A stretch of DNA of 64,000 nucleotides from Roseiflexus sp034432635. Its GTDB lineage: Bacteria > Chloroflexota > Chloroflexia > Chloroflexales > Roseiflexaceae. The position numbers and the translations under genes were made by a program. Position 1 is the stretch's first letter. The number at the start of each line of letters is the position of its first letter. The notes beneath the pieces were generated by a model. That model was not told the origin of the DNA, searched no databases, and was given only the letters and a program-made list of their open reading frames with translations. Positions 1-7,523 of the stretch are shown one piece after another. The stretch spans positions 1 to 64,000 of the forward strand of contig DAOUBK010000071.1 of the NCBI GenBank assembly GCA_034432635.1, in the 5' to 3' direction.

Positions 1-60
1 ATTCCATCGGCTCACCTGTGATACAACGCGTCTTATGAGAGCATACTCCAGTGCACCGAG

Positions 61-311
61 TTTGAACATGAGCCAAACTTCTTTCTGAAATGATCCGGAG
101 TGTTGCCCACCAGGTTCAGTCGATACTTTCGACTCAGTCGGTCACACTGATCAATCAGTTTGCTGCGCAAGAAATTCTGGTTGTTGATCGTATCGATGGC
201 ATATCCGTCATTCGCCGGCTGGATCATGCAGAAATCGAGCGCTGGTTGGACGACTACAGCCTCGGCAATCTCTGGGAGAAAAATGTGCGTGGGGGACGTC
301 CGGGGTTATGA
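61..311 (+). pseudogene. C-terminal remnant of an AAA/RecF-like ATPase
   Basis: The frame from 90 to 311 encodes the typical C-terminus of the AAA ATPases paired with DUF4276 proteins: an STQS stretch followed by LINQF (D-loop/sensor region), then VVDRIDG, RRLD, WLDDYSLGNLW and a final GGRP. The codons just before (61-90) read HEPNFF in another frame and stops interrupt all frames further left, so the ATPase core is absent or frame-shifted. The stop overlaps the ATG of the DUF4276 remnant as ATGA, the usual arrangement of this pair. I infer a decayed two-gene cassette; the window edge prevents judging how much survives upstream. Confidence 0.55.
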
Positions 312-473
312 AGAAAGTGCTCATCCTGTGCGAGGGGCAAACAGAAGAGACTTTTGCTCGACGCAGTATAGCGCCACACTTGTTGTAATGTGGTCGTTGT
401 TCCCACAATTATTGTGACAAAAAAGCCGAAGTCGGGCTTCGACTCATGGATGCGTCGTCTGGAACGTTTGTAA
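308..473 (+). pseudogene. Truncated and frame-shifted DUF4276 family protein
   Basis: ATG at 308 opens a frame reading MKKVLILCEGQTEETFARR and ending in IAPHLL-stop at 388. It carries the N-terminal EGQTEE signature of DUF4276 (TOPRIM-like) proteins. The next family block, a VVPTIIVTKKPKSG stretch, continues in a different frame from 390 to the stop at 471-473. Together about 55 codons survive against the usual roughly 200, so the gene has both a frameshift near 386 and a lost C-terminal three quarters. DUF4276 genes sit beside AAA ATPases in putative defence or overcoming-lysogeny cassettes; here neither partner can be functional. Confidence 0.6.
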
Positions 474-486
474 CGGATCACAGCGC

Positions 487-3345
487 TCACGTTCGTCGCA
501 GCGAATGTTCCTTTTCAGAAGCTGTTTCACCGGGAACGCCGTTGCCACTTGCCAGGAAGCGCCTGGCAAGGTCGGGAAGGCGTTGTAATGGGCCGCTGCG
601 CACGGTGGTATGCGGCAGCGATTCGAGGAACGTCTGACCATACTTCTTCGTCAGCAGGCGACGGTCGAGCACTGCCACAACGCCGCGATCGTCTTTGGAA
701 CGGATCAGGCGCCCAAAACCCTGCTTGAAACGCAGGATCGACTGCGGCACCGCATACTGGCTGAAGGGATCATCGAACTGTTCTGACCGCGCGGCAAAGA
801 TCGGATCGGTCGGTACACTGAAGGGAAGTTTGGCGATCACCAGCACCGAGAGCGCATCGCCAACAACGTCGACCCCCTCCCAGAAACTCGAGGTGCCGAG
901 CAGCACCGTTCCGGGAAACTCCCTGAAACGCTCGAGCAGACTGCGGCGCGATCCGTCGATCCCCTGTCCGAGGACGGCAATTCCTGCGTCTTCCAGTGGC
1001 TCCTGGATGGCGCGGTACGTCTGGCGTAGCGCATTTGTGGAGGTAAACAGGACCAGCATTCGACCGCCGGTTGCACGTGCCAGGTCGATGATCGCCTGCT
1101 CCAGCGCCCGCTGATAGCCATTCTGGTTTGGTTCGGGAATATCCTGCGGAATGTAGAGCAACGCCTGCCGGGTGTAGTCAAACGGCGAGTCCAGCGTCAA
1201 TTCTTCGGCGTGGTCGAGACCGATACGTTCGCGAATGAACGTAAAGTTGCCGCCGACCGACAGTGTCGCCGAGGTCAGGATCGTTGCGGTCTTTGCTTCG
1301 AACAGATTGGTGCGGAGCACGTCGGCAACCGACAACGGCGCCGCAGAAAGGGTCAGTTCATCGCGCGTGCGGTCGTGAGTCAGCCAGGTAACCTTTTCCT
1401 CTGCACCGCCGGTCAGGATATGCCCGATATTGATGCGTACCTCGGTGGCGTAGCGCTTGAGCGCCTGCACCCGCAGCATCAGAGCGTCGTACTCCAGCAA
1501 TTCGGCGTCCTTGAGGTCGATCAGGAGTGTCTCCAGACGCCCCAGCCCCTCGCCGATGGCGTGGAGCGCCGTGCTGAGCGTATCCCAGGCGCGTTCGACC
1601 TCCGCCCAGGATGGTTTGCGGCGCAGCGCATCGGTGATACGCAACCGCGAGTCGTGGGCAGTCAGTTCGGTTTCGCGCTTGATGAACGCAATCAGCACAT
1701 TGAAGCATCCATACACCGCATCGCGCGCACGTGCCACTGCCGGGCGCAACGCATCGGCAATCGCATCGGCGCGGTCGATATCGGTGCGGGTTGCCATACT
1801 TTCGCGAAAATGGTTGGGCAGTTCACTCAGCAAACCACCGACCACCTGCGCCTGCCCTTCGGTGAAAATATCGTCGAGAAACGCAAGCAATCCTTCGCGA
1901 TCAACTGTGAAGCTCAACTGGTCGGTTGCAACATCTTCCAGATTGTGCGCCTCATCGATGACGAGATAATCGTAGGGCGGGATGACATCATTTTCGACCG
2001 CCAGATCCGCCACGAGGAGCGCATGATTGACGATCACCAGGTGCGCCGCTTCCGCCTGTTTGCGCGCCTTGAAGAAGAAGCAGCGCTGAAACTCGCTGCA
2101 CTGTGGACCGGTGCACTGTTCCCAGGCGGCGCTCATTCGGTTCCATGCAACGTTCTCGCCCTCTTGAAGCGGCAGTTCTGCCCGATCCCCGCTTTCGGTC
2201 GTTGGCAACCACAACTGCACCTTGATCAGTGCGCGTACATCGTCCGACATCAGGCGCGGATCACGGTGCAGGTCTTTGTAACGCTTGAGGCAGAGATAGT
2301 TGCTGCGCCCTTTGAGCAACGCCGCAGTGAACGGCGGTTTGTCGGCGCCATTCGACATCACCTTTTGCAGCGTTGGGATGTCTTTGAAGAAGAGTTGATC
2401 TTGCAGATTGATGGTATTGGTCGAGATCACCACGCGTTCGCCACGGCGCGCGGCATGCAGCGCCGCAGGAACCAGGTATGCCAGCCCCTTACCGGTGCCG
2501 GTGCCGGCTTCGGCGATCAGCGCCCCACCCTGGTTGAGCGTATCGGCGACCGCTTCGGACATACGCACCTGCTGATCGCGCTGTTCATACCCCGCAAACG
2601 CACGACCGAGCGCACCTTCAGGGCTGAAGAATCGACGGATGTCCGCCAGATTGATCGGGCGCTCATCACCCGTTGGTTTCAGTGGCGCGATCTTCTCGTC
2701 ACGCGCGTCGTGCCGGTCAGCCTGAATAGGTGTTGCGTCCACGAAAACGCGCAGCGCTTTTGCGCGTTGCGCTTCCTCGAACAGACTCCGCAGCCCCCAC
2801 TCGATCCGCCCGGTCAGGCGCATGATCTCATTGAGATCGTCCAAAGGGAGCGCTGCAATCCGCCGCAGCAGGTGAAGGAAGACCTGACGGGTCACATCAG
2901 CGTCGCTCAGTGCCCGGTGGGCTTCATCATGGGGGATACCGAGGGTTGCCGTGAGCGTGCCGAGGCGGTACGCCGGTGTGCGTGGCATCAGGAGCGTTGC
3001 CAGTTCGAGCGTATCGAATGCCGGTTGAGGCAGTCGCATCCCCTGAGCGCGCAGCATGCGCAGGTCGAACTCGACATTGTGCCCGACGAGCGGGTAGTTC
3101 TTGAGGAATGCGGCAAAACGCGGCGCAACTTCGGCAAAGCGCGGCGCACCGACGAGCATATCTGCGGTGATACCAGTCAACCGGCTGGAATTGAGGGGCA
3201 GCGAATGGACCGGTTGCACCAGGGTGCTGAATGTTTCGAGCACCTCATCCGCCTGGAATTTGACGGCGGCAATCTCGATAATCTCATCAACTCCTGCTTC
3301 GAGTCCGGTCGTTTCGACATCGATTGCGATGTAGATCTGGTTCAT
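487..3345 (-). CDS. dinG: DinG-type helicase fused to a DnaQ-like 3'-5' exonuclease
   Basis: 952 residues. The N-terminal ~170 residues form a DEDD exonuclease (DVETTG at residues 9-14, then GHNVEFDLRML, then an HRALSDAD block). The rest is an XPD/DinG-like superfamily-2 helicase with Walker A (EAGTGTGKG), DEAH in VIDEAHNLED, and the C-terminal motifs SFWEGVD and QGFGRLIRS. Four cysteines (YLC, then C-x4-C-x5-C in QCTGPQCSEFQRC) have the same spacing as the Fe-S cluster of E. coli DinG. Known role of the family: unwinding R-loops, D-loops and G-quadruplex DNA. ATG at 3345 is chosen over an upstream ATG because it follows AAGGGTCGCC and starts right at the exonuclease domain. Confidence 0.93.
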   Translation of the reverse strand: MNQIYIAIDVETTGLEAGVDEIIEIAAVKFQADEVLETFSTLVQPVHSLPLNSSRLTGITADMLVGAPRFAEVAPRFAAFLKNYPLVGHNVEFDLRMLRAQGMRLPQPAFDTLELATLLMPRTPAYRLGTLTATLGIPHDEAHRALSDADVTRQVFLHLLRRIAALPLDDLNEIMRLTGRIEWGLRSLFEEAQRAKALRVFVDATPIQADRHDARDEKIAPLKPTGDERPINLADIRRFFSPEGALGRAFAGYEQRDQQVRMSEAVADTLNQGGALIAEAGTGTGKGLAYLVPAALHAARRGERVVISTNTINLQDQLFFKDIPTLQKVMSNGADKPPFTAALLKGRSNYLCLKRYKDLHRDPRLMSDDVRALIKVQLWLPTTESGDRAELPLQEGENVAWNRMSAAWEQCTGPQCSEFQRCFFFKARKQAEAAHLVIVNHALLVADLAVENDVIPPYDYLVIDEAHNLEDVATDQLSFTVDREGLLAFLDDIFTEGQAQVVGGLLSELPNHFRESMATRTDIDRADAIADALRPAVARARDAVYGCFNVLIAFIKRETELTAHDSRLRITDALRRKPSWAEVERAWDTLSTALHAIGEGLGRLETLLIDLKDAELLEYDALMLRVQALKRYATEVRINIGHILTGGAEEKVTWLTHDRTRDELTLSAAPLSVADVLRTNLFEAKTATILTSATLSVGGNFTFIRERIGLDHAEELTLDSPFDYTRQALLYIPQDIPEPNQNGYQRALEQAIIDLARATGGRMLVLFTSTNALRQTYRAIQEPLEDAGIAVLGQGIDGSRRSLLERFREFPGTVLLGTSSFWEGVDVVGDALSVLVIAKLPFSVPTDPIFAARSEQFDDPFSQYAVPQSILRFKQGFGRLIRSKDDRGVVAVLDRRLLTKKYGQTFLESLPHTTVRSGPLQRLPDLARRFLASGNGVPGETASEKEHSLRRT

Positions 3346-3382
3346 GGCGACCCTTGCCTGCCGATGCACAAACTGAGGTCAC

Positions 3383-3388
3383 ATTATA
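3383..3388 (-). promoter_or_regulatory. Putative -10 box for dinG
   Basis: On the reverse strand a perfect TATAAT lies 37 bases before the dinG start. No good -35 box is visible 16-18 bases upstream, so only the -10 element is supported. Confidence 0.45.
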
Positions 3389-3607
3389 GCACGCACGCAG
3401 TGCGGATCGCACGCCGAAGACGCGGGTGTGGCTGGCAGGTGCTATGCCGGTTGCGTGTCGCGGATGCCGTGTGCAATGTTGCTCGTACTCTCTTTTTTCG
3501 AGAACGGCGATCCCTCAGTCACGTCTGATTCCGGGTGCCCCACGCTGTTCTGCCGCACAATGTTTGCCGCAACAACTCACCTCCATCCAAAACCGTTCAG
3601 AGGCGGA

Positions 3608-3857
3608 TAGAGCGTGCGAGTGTGTGCGGAAGATAGGGCTTGGGGACGCCCTGAATGCCCTCACCCCCGACCCTTTTCCCGCATCGCGGGAGAGGGGAGC
3701 AACATCCTGCGCCAGGGTGTCCCGCTACGGCAGAAGTTGTGTTAGCTCATATATGCTGTCAGCTTCTGAACGCACACGAGAGAGGGGAGTAGCGGTCTGC
3801 GTCAGAGTGTTCCACTGCGACAGAAGGTGTGTTGGACCATATGTTCTGTTCTCTCTT
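3608..3857. repeat. Dispersed intergenic repeat, two partial units
   Basis: The gene-free stretch 3370-3953 contains blocks that recur at 57478-57617: GTGTGTG(C/G)GG(A)AGATAG, CCCTCACCCCCG followed by a CGGGAGAG motif, then a unit with CGACAGAAG...GTTGGACCATATGTTCTGT. The last unit occurs twice here, as a diverged copy at about 3715-3770 and a closer copy at about 3805-3857. No coding frame shows protein-family features. It is probably a non-coding dispersed element or a degraded remnant. Confidence 0.55.
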
Positions 3858-3953
3858 ACCCTGGACTGGCAAGGGGGGGGCGATAGGTGAGAAGAGGCGA
3901 CCGGACGGCCGCCCCGTGCGTGGTTCGTTCCTCATCTTGCTGGAGAGTATGCA

Positions 3954-4208
3954 TTACCCTTCATTACGTGTGGATAGACGCCGTGGTTCTGGCATCTGGC
4001 GCAGCGCCGCCTCGAGCGCTGCACGCGCCACCCAGGTACGTCCCTCCTCGTGTTTTGATGGGAATGCTCGTGCCCGTACCCATGCCAGCATCGTCTCGTC
4101 AGTCACACGGTACAGCGCGGCCGCCTCACGCACCGTCATCCATTCCTCTTGCCGTATCGTTGCACGCAGAAGCGCGCTCAGCGAACTCCAGCGACGGCGG
4201 AGTGCCAT
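3954..4208 (-). CDS. Small helix-turn-helix (excisionase/MerR-like) protein
   Basis: 84 residues. Residues 24-70 read MTVREAAALYRVTDETMLAWV...FPSKHEEGRTWVARAALEAAL, the layout of the HTH_17/excisionase family: a helix-turn-helix that selects DNA, a short wing with a basic/aromatic segment, then a closing helix. The start is set by a strong AAAGGAGGAAACC directly before the ATG. Such proteins act as directionality factors of integrases or small repressors, but no integrase is in the window, so its target is unknown. It lies in a repeat-rich gap on the same strand as the small ORF at 4345-4581. Confidence 0.6.
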   Translation of the reverse strand: MALRRRWSSLSALLRATIRQEEWMTVREAAALYRVTDETMLAWVRARAFPSKHEEGRTWVARAALEAALRQMPEPRRLSTRNEG

Positions 4209-4344
4209 TGGTTTCCTCCTTTTTGCTCATTTCCATGCCATCCCTCACTGGAAATCAACGGCGGTCTGGCAGAGATGGCGGCGCATGGCGGTGTGGTCGA
4301 TAAACCACAGATTAGGTCTGAGATTCTGCCGGATAGCGTCTGCT

Positions 4345-4581
4345 CTACCGGTCTGAGGGGCGGTCACCGGTGATGAGCAGGTGCTGAAGAATCCGGAGTG
4401 ATTGACGGAGATGGCGGATTGGAAAGCGCCGGTAGCTGCACGTCAGATGGCGCTGAAGGTGCTCCAGACGGCGACGTGAGACGGGGATCGTGTCGCCGGA
4501 CGCAAGTGATCTGTCGGAAGCATACCGAATACTGCCCTTAGTGGAGAGAGGTACACCGGAGTCGGTCGGGCGCGTTTCCAT
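4345..4581 (-). CDS. Hypothetical small basic protein
   Basis: 78 residues, not recognised. The ATG is preceded by AGAAAGGAAAACCGTCGT, an acceptable ribosome binding site at slightly long spacing. The C-terminal half (SRRRLEHLQRHL, then RHLRQSLRILQHLLI) can form basic amphipathic helices; no known motif is visible. It precedes the HTH gene at 3954-4208 by 136 bases on the same strand, so the two might be co-expressed. It could still be a chance reading frame in a gene-poor region. Confidence 0.3.
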   Translation of the reverse strand: METRPTDSGVPLSTKGSIRYASDRSLASGDTIPVSRRRLEHLQRHLTCSYRRFPIRHLRQSLRILQHLLITGDRPSDR

Positions 4582-4846
4582 ACGACGGTTTTCCTTTCTG
4601 GCAAAGCTTGCGTGGCGCAGAGCCTGGTATTGCCAATGAGAGCCGCAGACAACATGTGGTTGCGATTGCGGCGTGCTACTGGCGGTAAGATAGCATTAAC
4701 CTGCTATTAACGAAAGAGGACATTAGACCTGATCGGGTATGGATGGACGGACAGGAATCAAACGGTACTAAAGTCATGGGCGGGGAAGAGTTTATGATCT
4801 TGAATTCTCCGGTCGCTTTTTACTTTCTGTGCAGTGATCTGGAGCA

Positions 4847-4952
4847 GATGAAACATGCCAATAATGATCCCGGATGATCCGTGGTGGGTGCACCGCGCGG
4901 TGACGACCGCCACAAAGCGGATGAAAATGCCAATAATGATCCCGGATGATCC
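4847..4952. repeat. Pair of 26-bp direct repeats
   Basis: An identical 26-base sequence beginning ATGCCAATAATGATCCC and ending GGATGATCC occurs at 4855-4880 and 4927-4952, each preceded by GATGAAA. The unit centre (ATGATCCCGGATGATCC) is a near-palindrome. The 46 bases between copies are unrelated. The period is 72 bases, the same as most steps in the array beginning at 5105, but the repeat sequence is different. Overlapping ORFs here carry the repeat and look non-coding. Confidence 0.7.
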
Positions 4953-5051
4953 AGCATCTTCGGCATGTTGAAAGCGGGAACGTGCGCAAACGACGGGAGA
5001 CAATGGGAAGGCGAAGGCATTACCCTCGCCCGCCCGTTTCAGTGCTCTTCA

Positions 5052-5640
5052 GCGAGCCGAAAATTCCTCAATTCATTACTCGGCCGCGATTGTCACACTG
5101 ATGGTTTTGCCGAAAACTCCTCAATTTCACAAAATCGCGCTTCTGGCGTTCGAGGTCAGGGTCGAGACCCCGAGGATTTTGCCGGAAACTCCTCAATTTC
5201 ACAAAAGGTTGACGAATGCCGCCAATTTGCGCAGTATTCCGCCGAAGGATTTTGCCGAAAACTCCTCAATTTCACAAAACACTTCGTGGTGTGCCTGTGG
5301 ACAATCCAGCAACCGGACGGATTTTGCCGAAAACTCCTCAATTTCACAAAAACTGTGCGTTGCACGCAGACAGGCGTTGCACGCAGACAAGGATTTTGCC
5401 GAAAACTCCTCAATTTTACAAAATCGCGCTTCTGGCGTTCGAGGTCAGGGTCGAGACCCCAAGGATTTTGCCGAAAACTCCTCAATTTCACAAAACCGTA
5501 CCCCGCTACAGCGGTGCCGTAGTTCCCTACCGCCAAGGATTTTGCCGAAAACTCCTCAATTTCACAAAAAACCGTGATCGCCTGCTGATGCTTGACCGTT
5601 ATCGCAAGGATTTTGCCGAAAACTCCTCAATTTCACAAAA
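5052..5640. CRISPR. CRISPR-like interspersed repeat array without cas genes
   Basis: Eight copies of a 33-base repeat, starting GGATTTTGCCGAAAAC and ending CTCAATTTCACAAAA, have 30-base cores at 5105-5134, 5177-5206, 5250-5279, 5322-5351, 5394-5423, 5466-5495, 5540-5569 and 5611-5640; a degenerate ninth copy lies at 5052-5081. Six cores are identical; copies 2 and 5 have one substitution each. Intervening sequences are 38-41 bases and mostly unrelated, giving a 71-74 base period. Spacers 1 and 5 are near-identical and spacer 4 is internally duplicated, both unusual for CRISPR. The repeat lacks the common GAAAC/GAAAG end and has only short TTTTG/CAAAA inverted termini. No cas gene is present in the 64 kb. 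It fits CRISPR geometry, but a non-CRISPR spaced repeat is a real alternative. Confidence 0.5.
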
Positions 5641-5748
5641 AACGCCCCTCGCGACTGCTCACATCCATCTTCCCAACTGCGACGATCACGCTTCATCGCT
5701 CCTGAGCCTTCCTGGTGGGTCACCACAACACCCGTATACTACATGAAC

Positions 5749-5808
5749 GGGAGCGTTTCGCAACCCGATTCTTGTGCCAGAATTGCGTCAAATTGCGAAA
5801 CGCGCTCC
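5749..5808. other. Inverted repeat downstream of leuB
   Basis: GGGAGCGTTTCGCAA (5749-5763) and TTGCGAAACGCGCTCC (5793-5808) are complementary apart from a 2-base bulge and enclose about 29 bases. It lies beyond the leuB stop on the reverse strand and could end that transcript, but no T-run follows on the reverse strand. Confidence 0.4.
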
Positions 5809-5929
5809 TTCGCTTTCTACTGAACAAAACGATGAAAAAATCGTTGATACGTCGCGATTGACGGCCAGCGTTTTTCGCCTCTGCCCGGCGAGTTGCGAAA
5901 GTGTTGCGCATCGCACCCGAATCTGCCCG

Positions 5930-7033
5930 TCAGTCGGCAGTGACTCGCGCTGCTACCGCTTTGCCGACTTCGGTCGTCGTTACAGGGTGCTCATCCGGTG
6001 TGGCAATGTCAGCGGTGACGATCCCATCCTCGATTGTGCGCCAGACGGCGGTTTCGACAGCGCGCGCTTCGTGTTCCAACCCCAGCGAGTGACGGAGAAG
6101 CAACCCAGCACTCAGAATGGTCGCCAGTGGATTGGCAATCCCTTTGCCGGCAATGTCGGGCGCAGAGCCGTGGATGGGTTCGTACAACCCCATCCGCGTT
6201 GACCTGCCGGTGTCGCCAGGTGCGCCGAGCGATGCCGATGGCAGCATCCCCATCGATCCTGCCAGCATCGAGGCTTCATCGGTCAGAATGTCGCCAAACA
6301 TGTTCTCGGTCACGATTACGTCGAAGTCCGAGGGACGACGGATGAGGTGCATGGCGCAGGCGTCCACCAGCATGTGCTCCAGATGAACGTCGGGGAACTC
6401 GTCGCGCATCACGCGCGTTGTCACGCTGCGCCACAGGCGTGAGGTTTCCAGTACGTTCGCTTTGTCCACCGAGGTTACTTTTTTACGTCGCTGACGCGCC
6501 AGGTTTGCGGCTGTTCGCACAATCCGCTCGATCTCTGCCGTAGTGTAGACGCACTCGTCGTAGGCGCTCTCATTGCCATCAGGCGTCGTATCGCGCCCCT
6601 TTTCGCCAAAATAGATGCCGCCGGTCAGTTCACGCACAACGACCAGATCAACTCCCTGGAGTCGTTCCGGTCGCAACGGCGACGCAGCGATCAGGCGCGG
6701 GTGCAGGGTGACCGGGCGCAGGTTGGCGAACAGACCCAACGCCTTGCGGATGCCGAGCAGTCCCTGTTCAGGACGCACCGATGCTTCCGGGTTGTCCCAT
6801 TTTGGACCGCCGACCGCACCCAGGAGTACCGCATCTGACTCACGGCACAGGCGCAGCGTTTCGTCCGGTAGCGCCGTTCCAACAGCATCGATGGCGCACC
6901 CGCCGATCAGTGCCTCGCGCACCTCGAATGTATGCCTGAAACGTTCCCCAACCGCATAAAGAACGCGCACTCCTTCGGCGACCACTTCAGGACCGATACC
7001 GTCGCCGGGAAGCGCCGTGATGACTGCATGCAT
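5930..7033 (-). CDS. leuB: 3-isopropylmalate dehydrogenase
   Basis: 367 residues, the normal length. LeuB oxidises and decarboxylates 3-isopropylmalate to 2-oxoisocaproate with NAD+, the third leucine-specific step. Visible hallmarks are LPGDGIGPEV at the N-terminus, GAVGGPKWD, ELTGGIYFG (substrate-binding Arg/Tyr region), the metal-binding DACAMHLIRRP region, and HGSAPDIAGKGIANP near the cofactor site. It is the last gene of the long reverse-strand leu block and starts one base after the stop of the YqhA-like gene (TAAGATG), so it is surely co-transcribed. The repeat array lies downstream. Confidence 0.97.
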   Translation of the reverse strand: MHAVITALPGDGIGPEVVAEGVRVLYAVGERFRHTFEVREALIGGCAIDAVGTALPDETLRLCRESDAVLLGAVGGPKWDNPEASVRPEQGLLGIRKALGLFANLRPVTLHPRLIAASPLRPERLQGVDLVVVRELTGGIYFGEKGRDTTPDGNESAYDECVYTTAEIERIVRTAANLARQRRKKVTSVDKANVLETSRLWRSVTTRVMRDEFPDVHLEHMLVDACAMHLIRRPSDFDVIVTENMFGDILTDEASMLAGSMGMLPSASLGAPGDTGRSTRMGLYEPIHGSAPDIAGKGIANPLATILSAGLLLRHSLGLEHEARAVETAVWRTIEDGIVTADIATPDEHPVTTTEVGKAVAARVTAD

Positions 7034-7034
7034 C

Positions 7035-7523
7035 TTACTGCTCCGTCTTTTCCTTGTCTTTTTTGCCCTTCTGGGTGAGAAAGTAGGTGAGCGCTATGAT
7101 GACAACCCCCGCACCGCCACCTGAAATGAGCAGGTTCGTTTCGCCGTTCCAGGTGGTGAACTGTCCGAGAAATCCGACGCCGATGACAACGATCACCACG
7201 CCGATCAGTTTATCTTTGAGATCGTCGAGGGAGTGGATGACCAGCCAGTGTGGCACCGGCGTCCGGTCATCGATGAAAAGTTCGTACAGTCCCAGCGCAG
7301 TAATGTAGAGCACCGTCGCCAGCAGAAAAATGTCGGTGATCTCGATGAAGCTCAAAAGCAGGCTCTTTGCAGTTGTCGAGGAAAAATCGCCTCTGGTAAT
7401 GATCTGCTGAATGACGATGACCGTCCCGGTGGCGCCGAACAGAATGAGTGTCGTTGCTGCCAGGAGCGTCATCAGCACCGCAATAATCACGATGTAGCGC
7501 GCATATCCGATCAGGGGCGTCAT
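7035..7523 (-). CDS. YqhA/UPF0114 family membrane protein
   Basis: 162 residues with three clear hydrophobic segments (about residues 10-36, 55-82 and 106-125) and a shorter fourth near 134-149, ending in a Lys/Glu-rich tail (KKDKEKTEQ). The order, including the FIEITDIFLLATVLYI segment and a short loop before HSLDDLKDKL, matches UPF0114. The biochemical function is unknown. The start overlaps the leuD stop as ATGA and its stop is one base from leuB, so it is embedded in the leucine operon. Co-expression suggests an inner-membrane role linked to that pathway, but this is inference. Confidence 0.8.
   Translation of the reverse strand: MTPLIGYARYIVIIAVLMTLLAATTLILFGATGTVIVIQQIITRGDFSSTTAKSLLLSFIEITDIFLLATVLYITALGLYELFIDDRTPVPHWLVIHSLDDLKDKLIGVVIVVIGVGFLGQFTTWNGETNLLISGGGAGVVIIALTYFLTQKGKKDKEKTEQ

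Noticed and set aside
1210..3528. 772-codon open frame antisense to dinG
   Set aside because: It is a mirror of the dinG coding sequence in a G+C-rich gene, with no protein-family pattern and many Cys/His/Arg clusters typical of shadow frames.
5052..5640. Naming the array a definite CRISPR with a type
   Set aside because: No cas genes, an atypical repeat and a duplicated spacer prevent assignment of a type.
4965..5746. Open frames through the repeat array on both strands
   Set aside because: The repeats lack stop codons in several frames, but the 71-74 base period does not keep frame, and peptides such as FCRKLLNFTK merely mirror the repeat.
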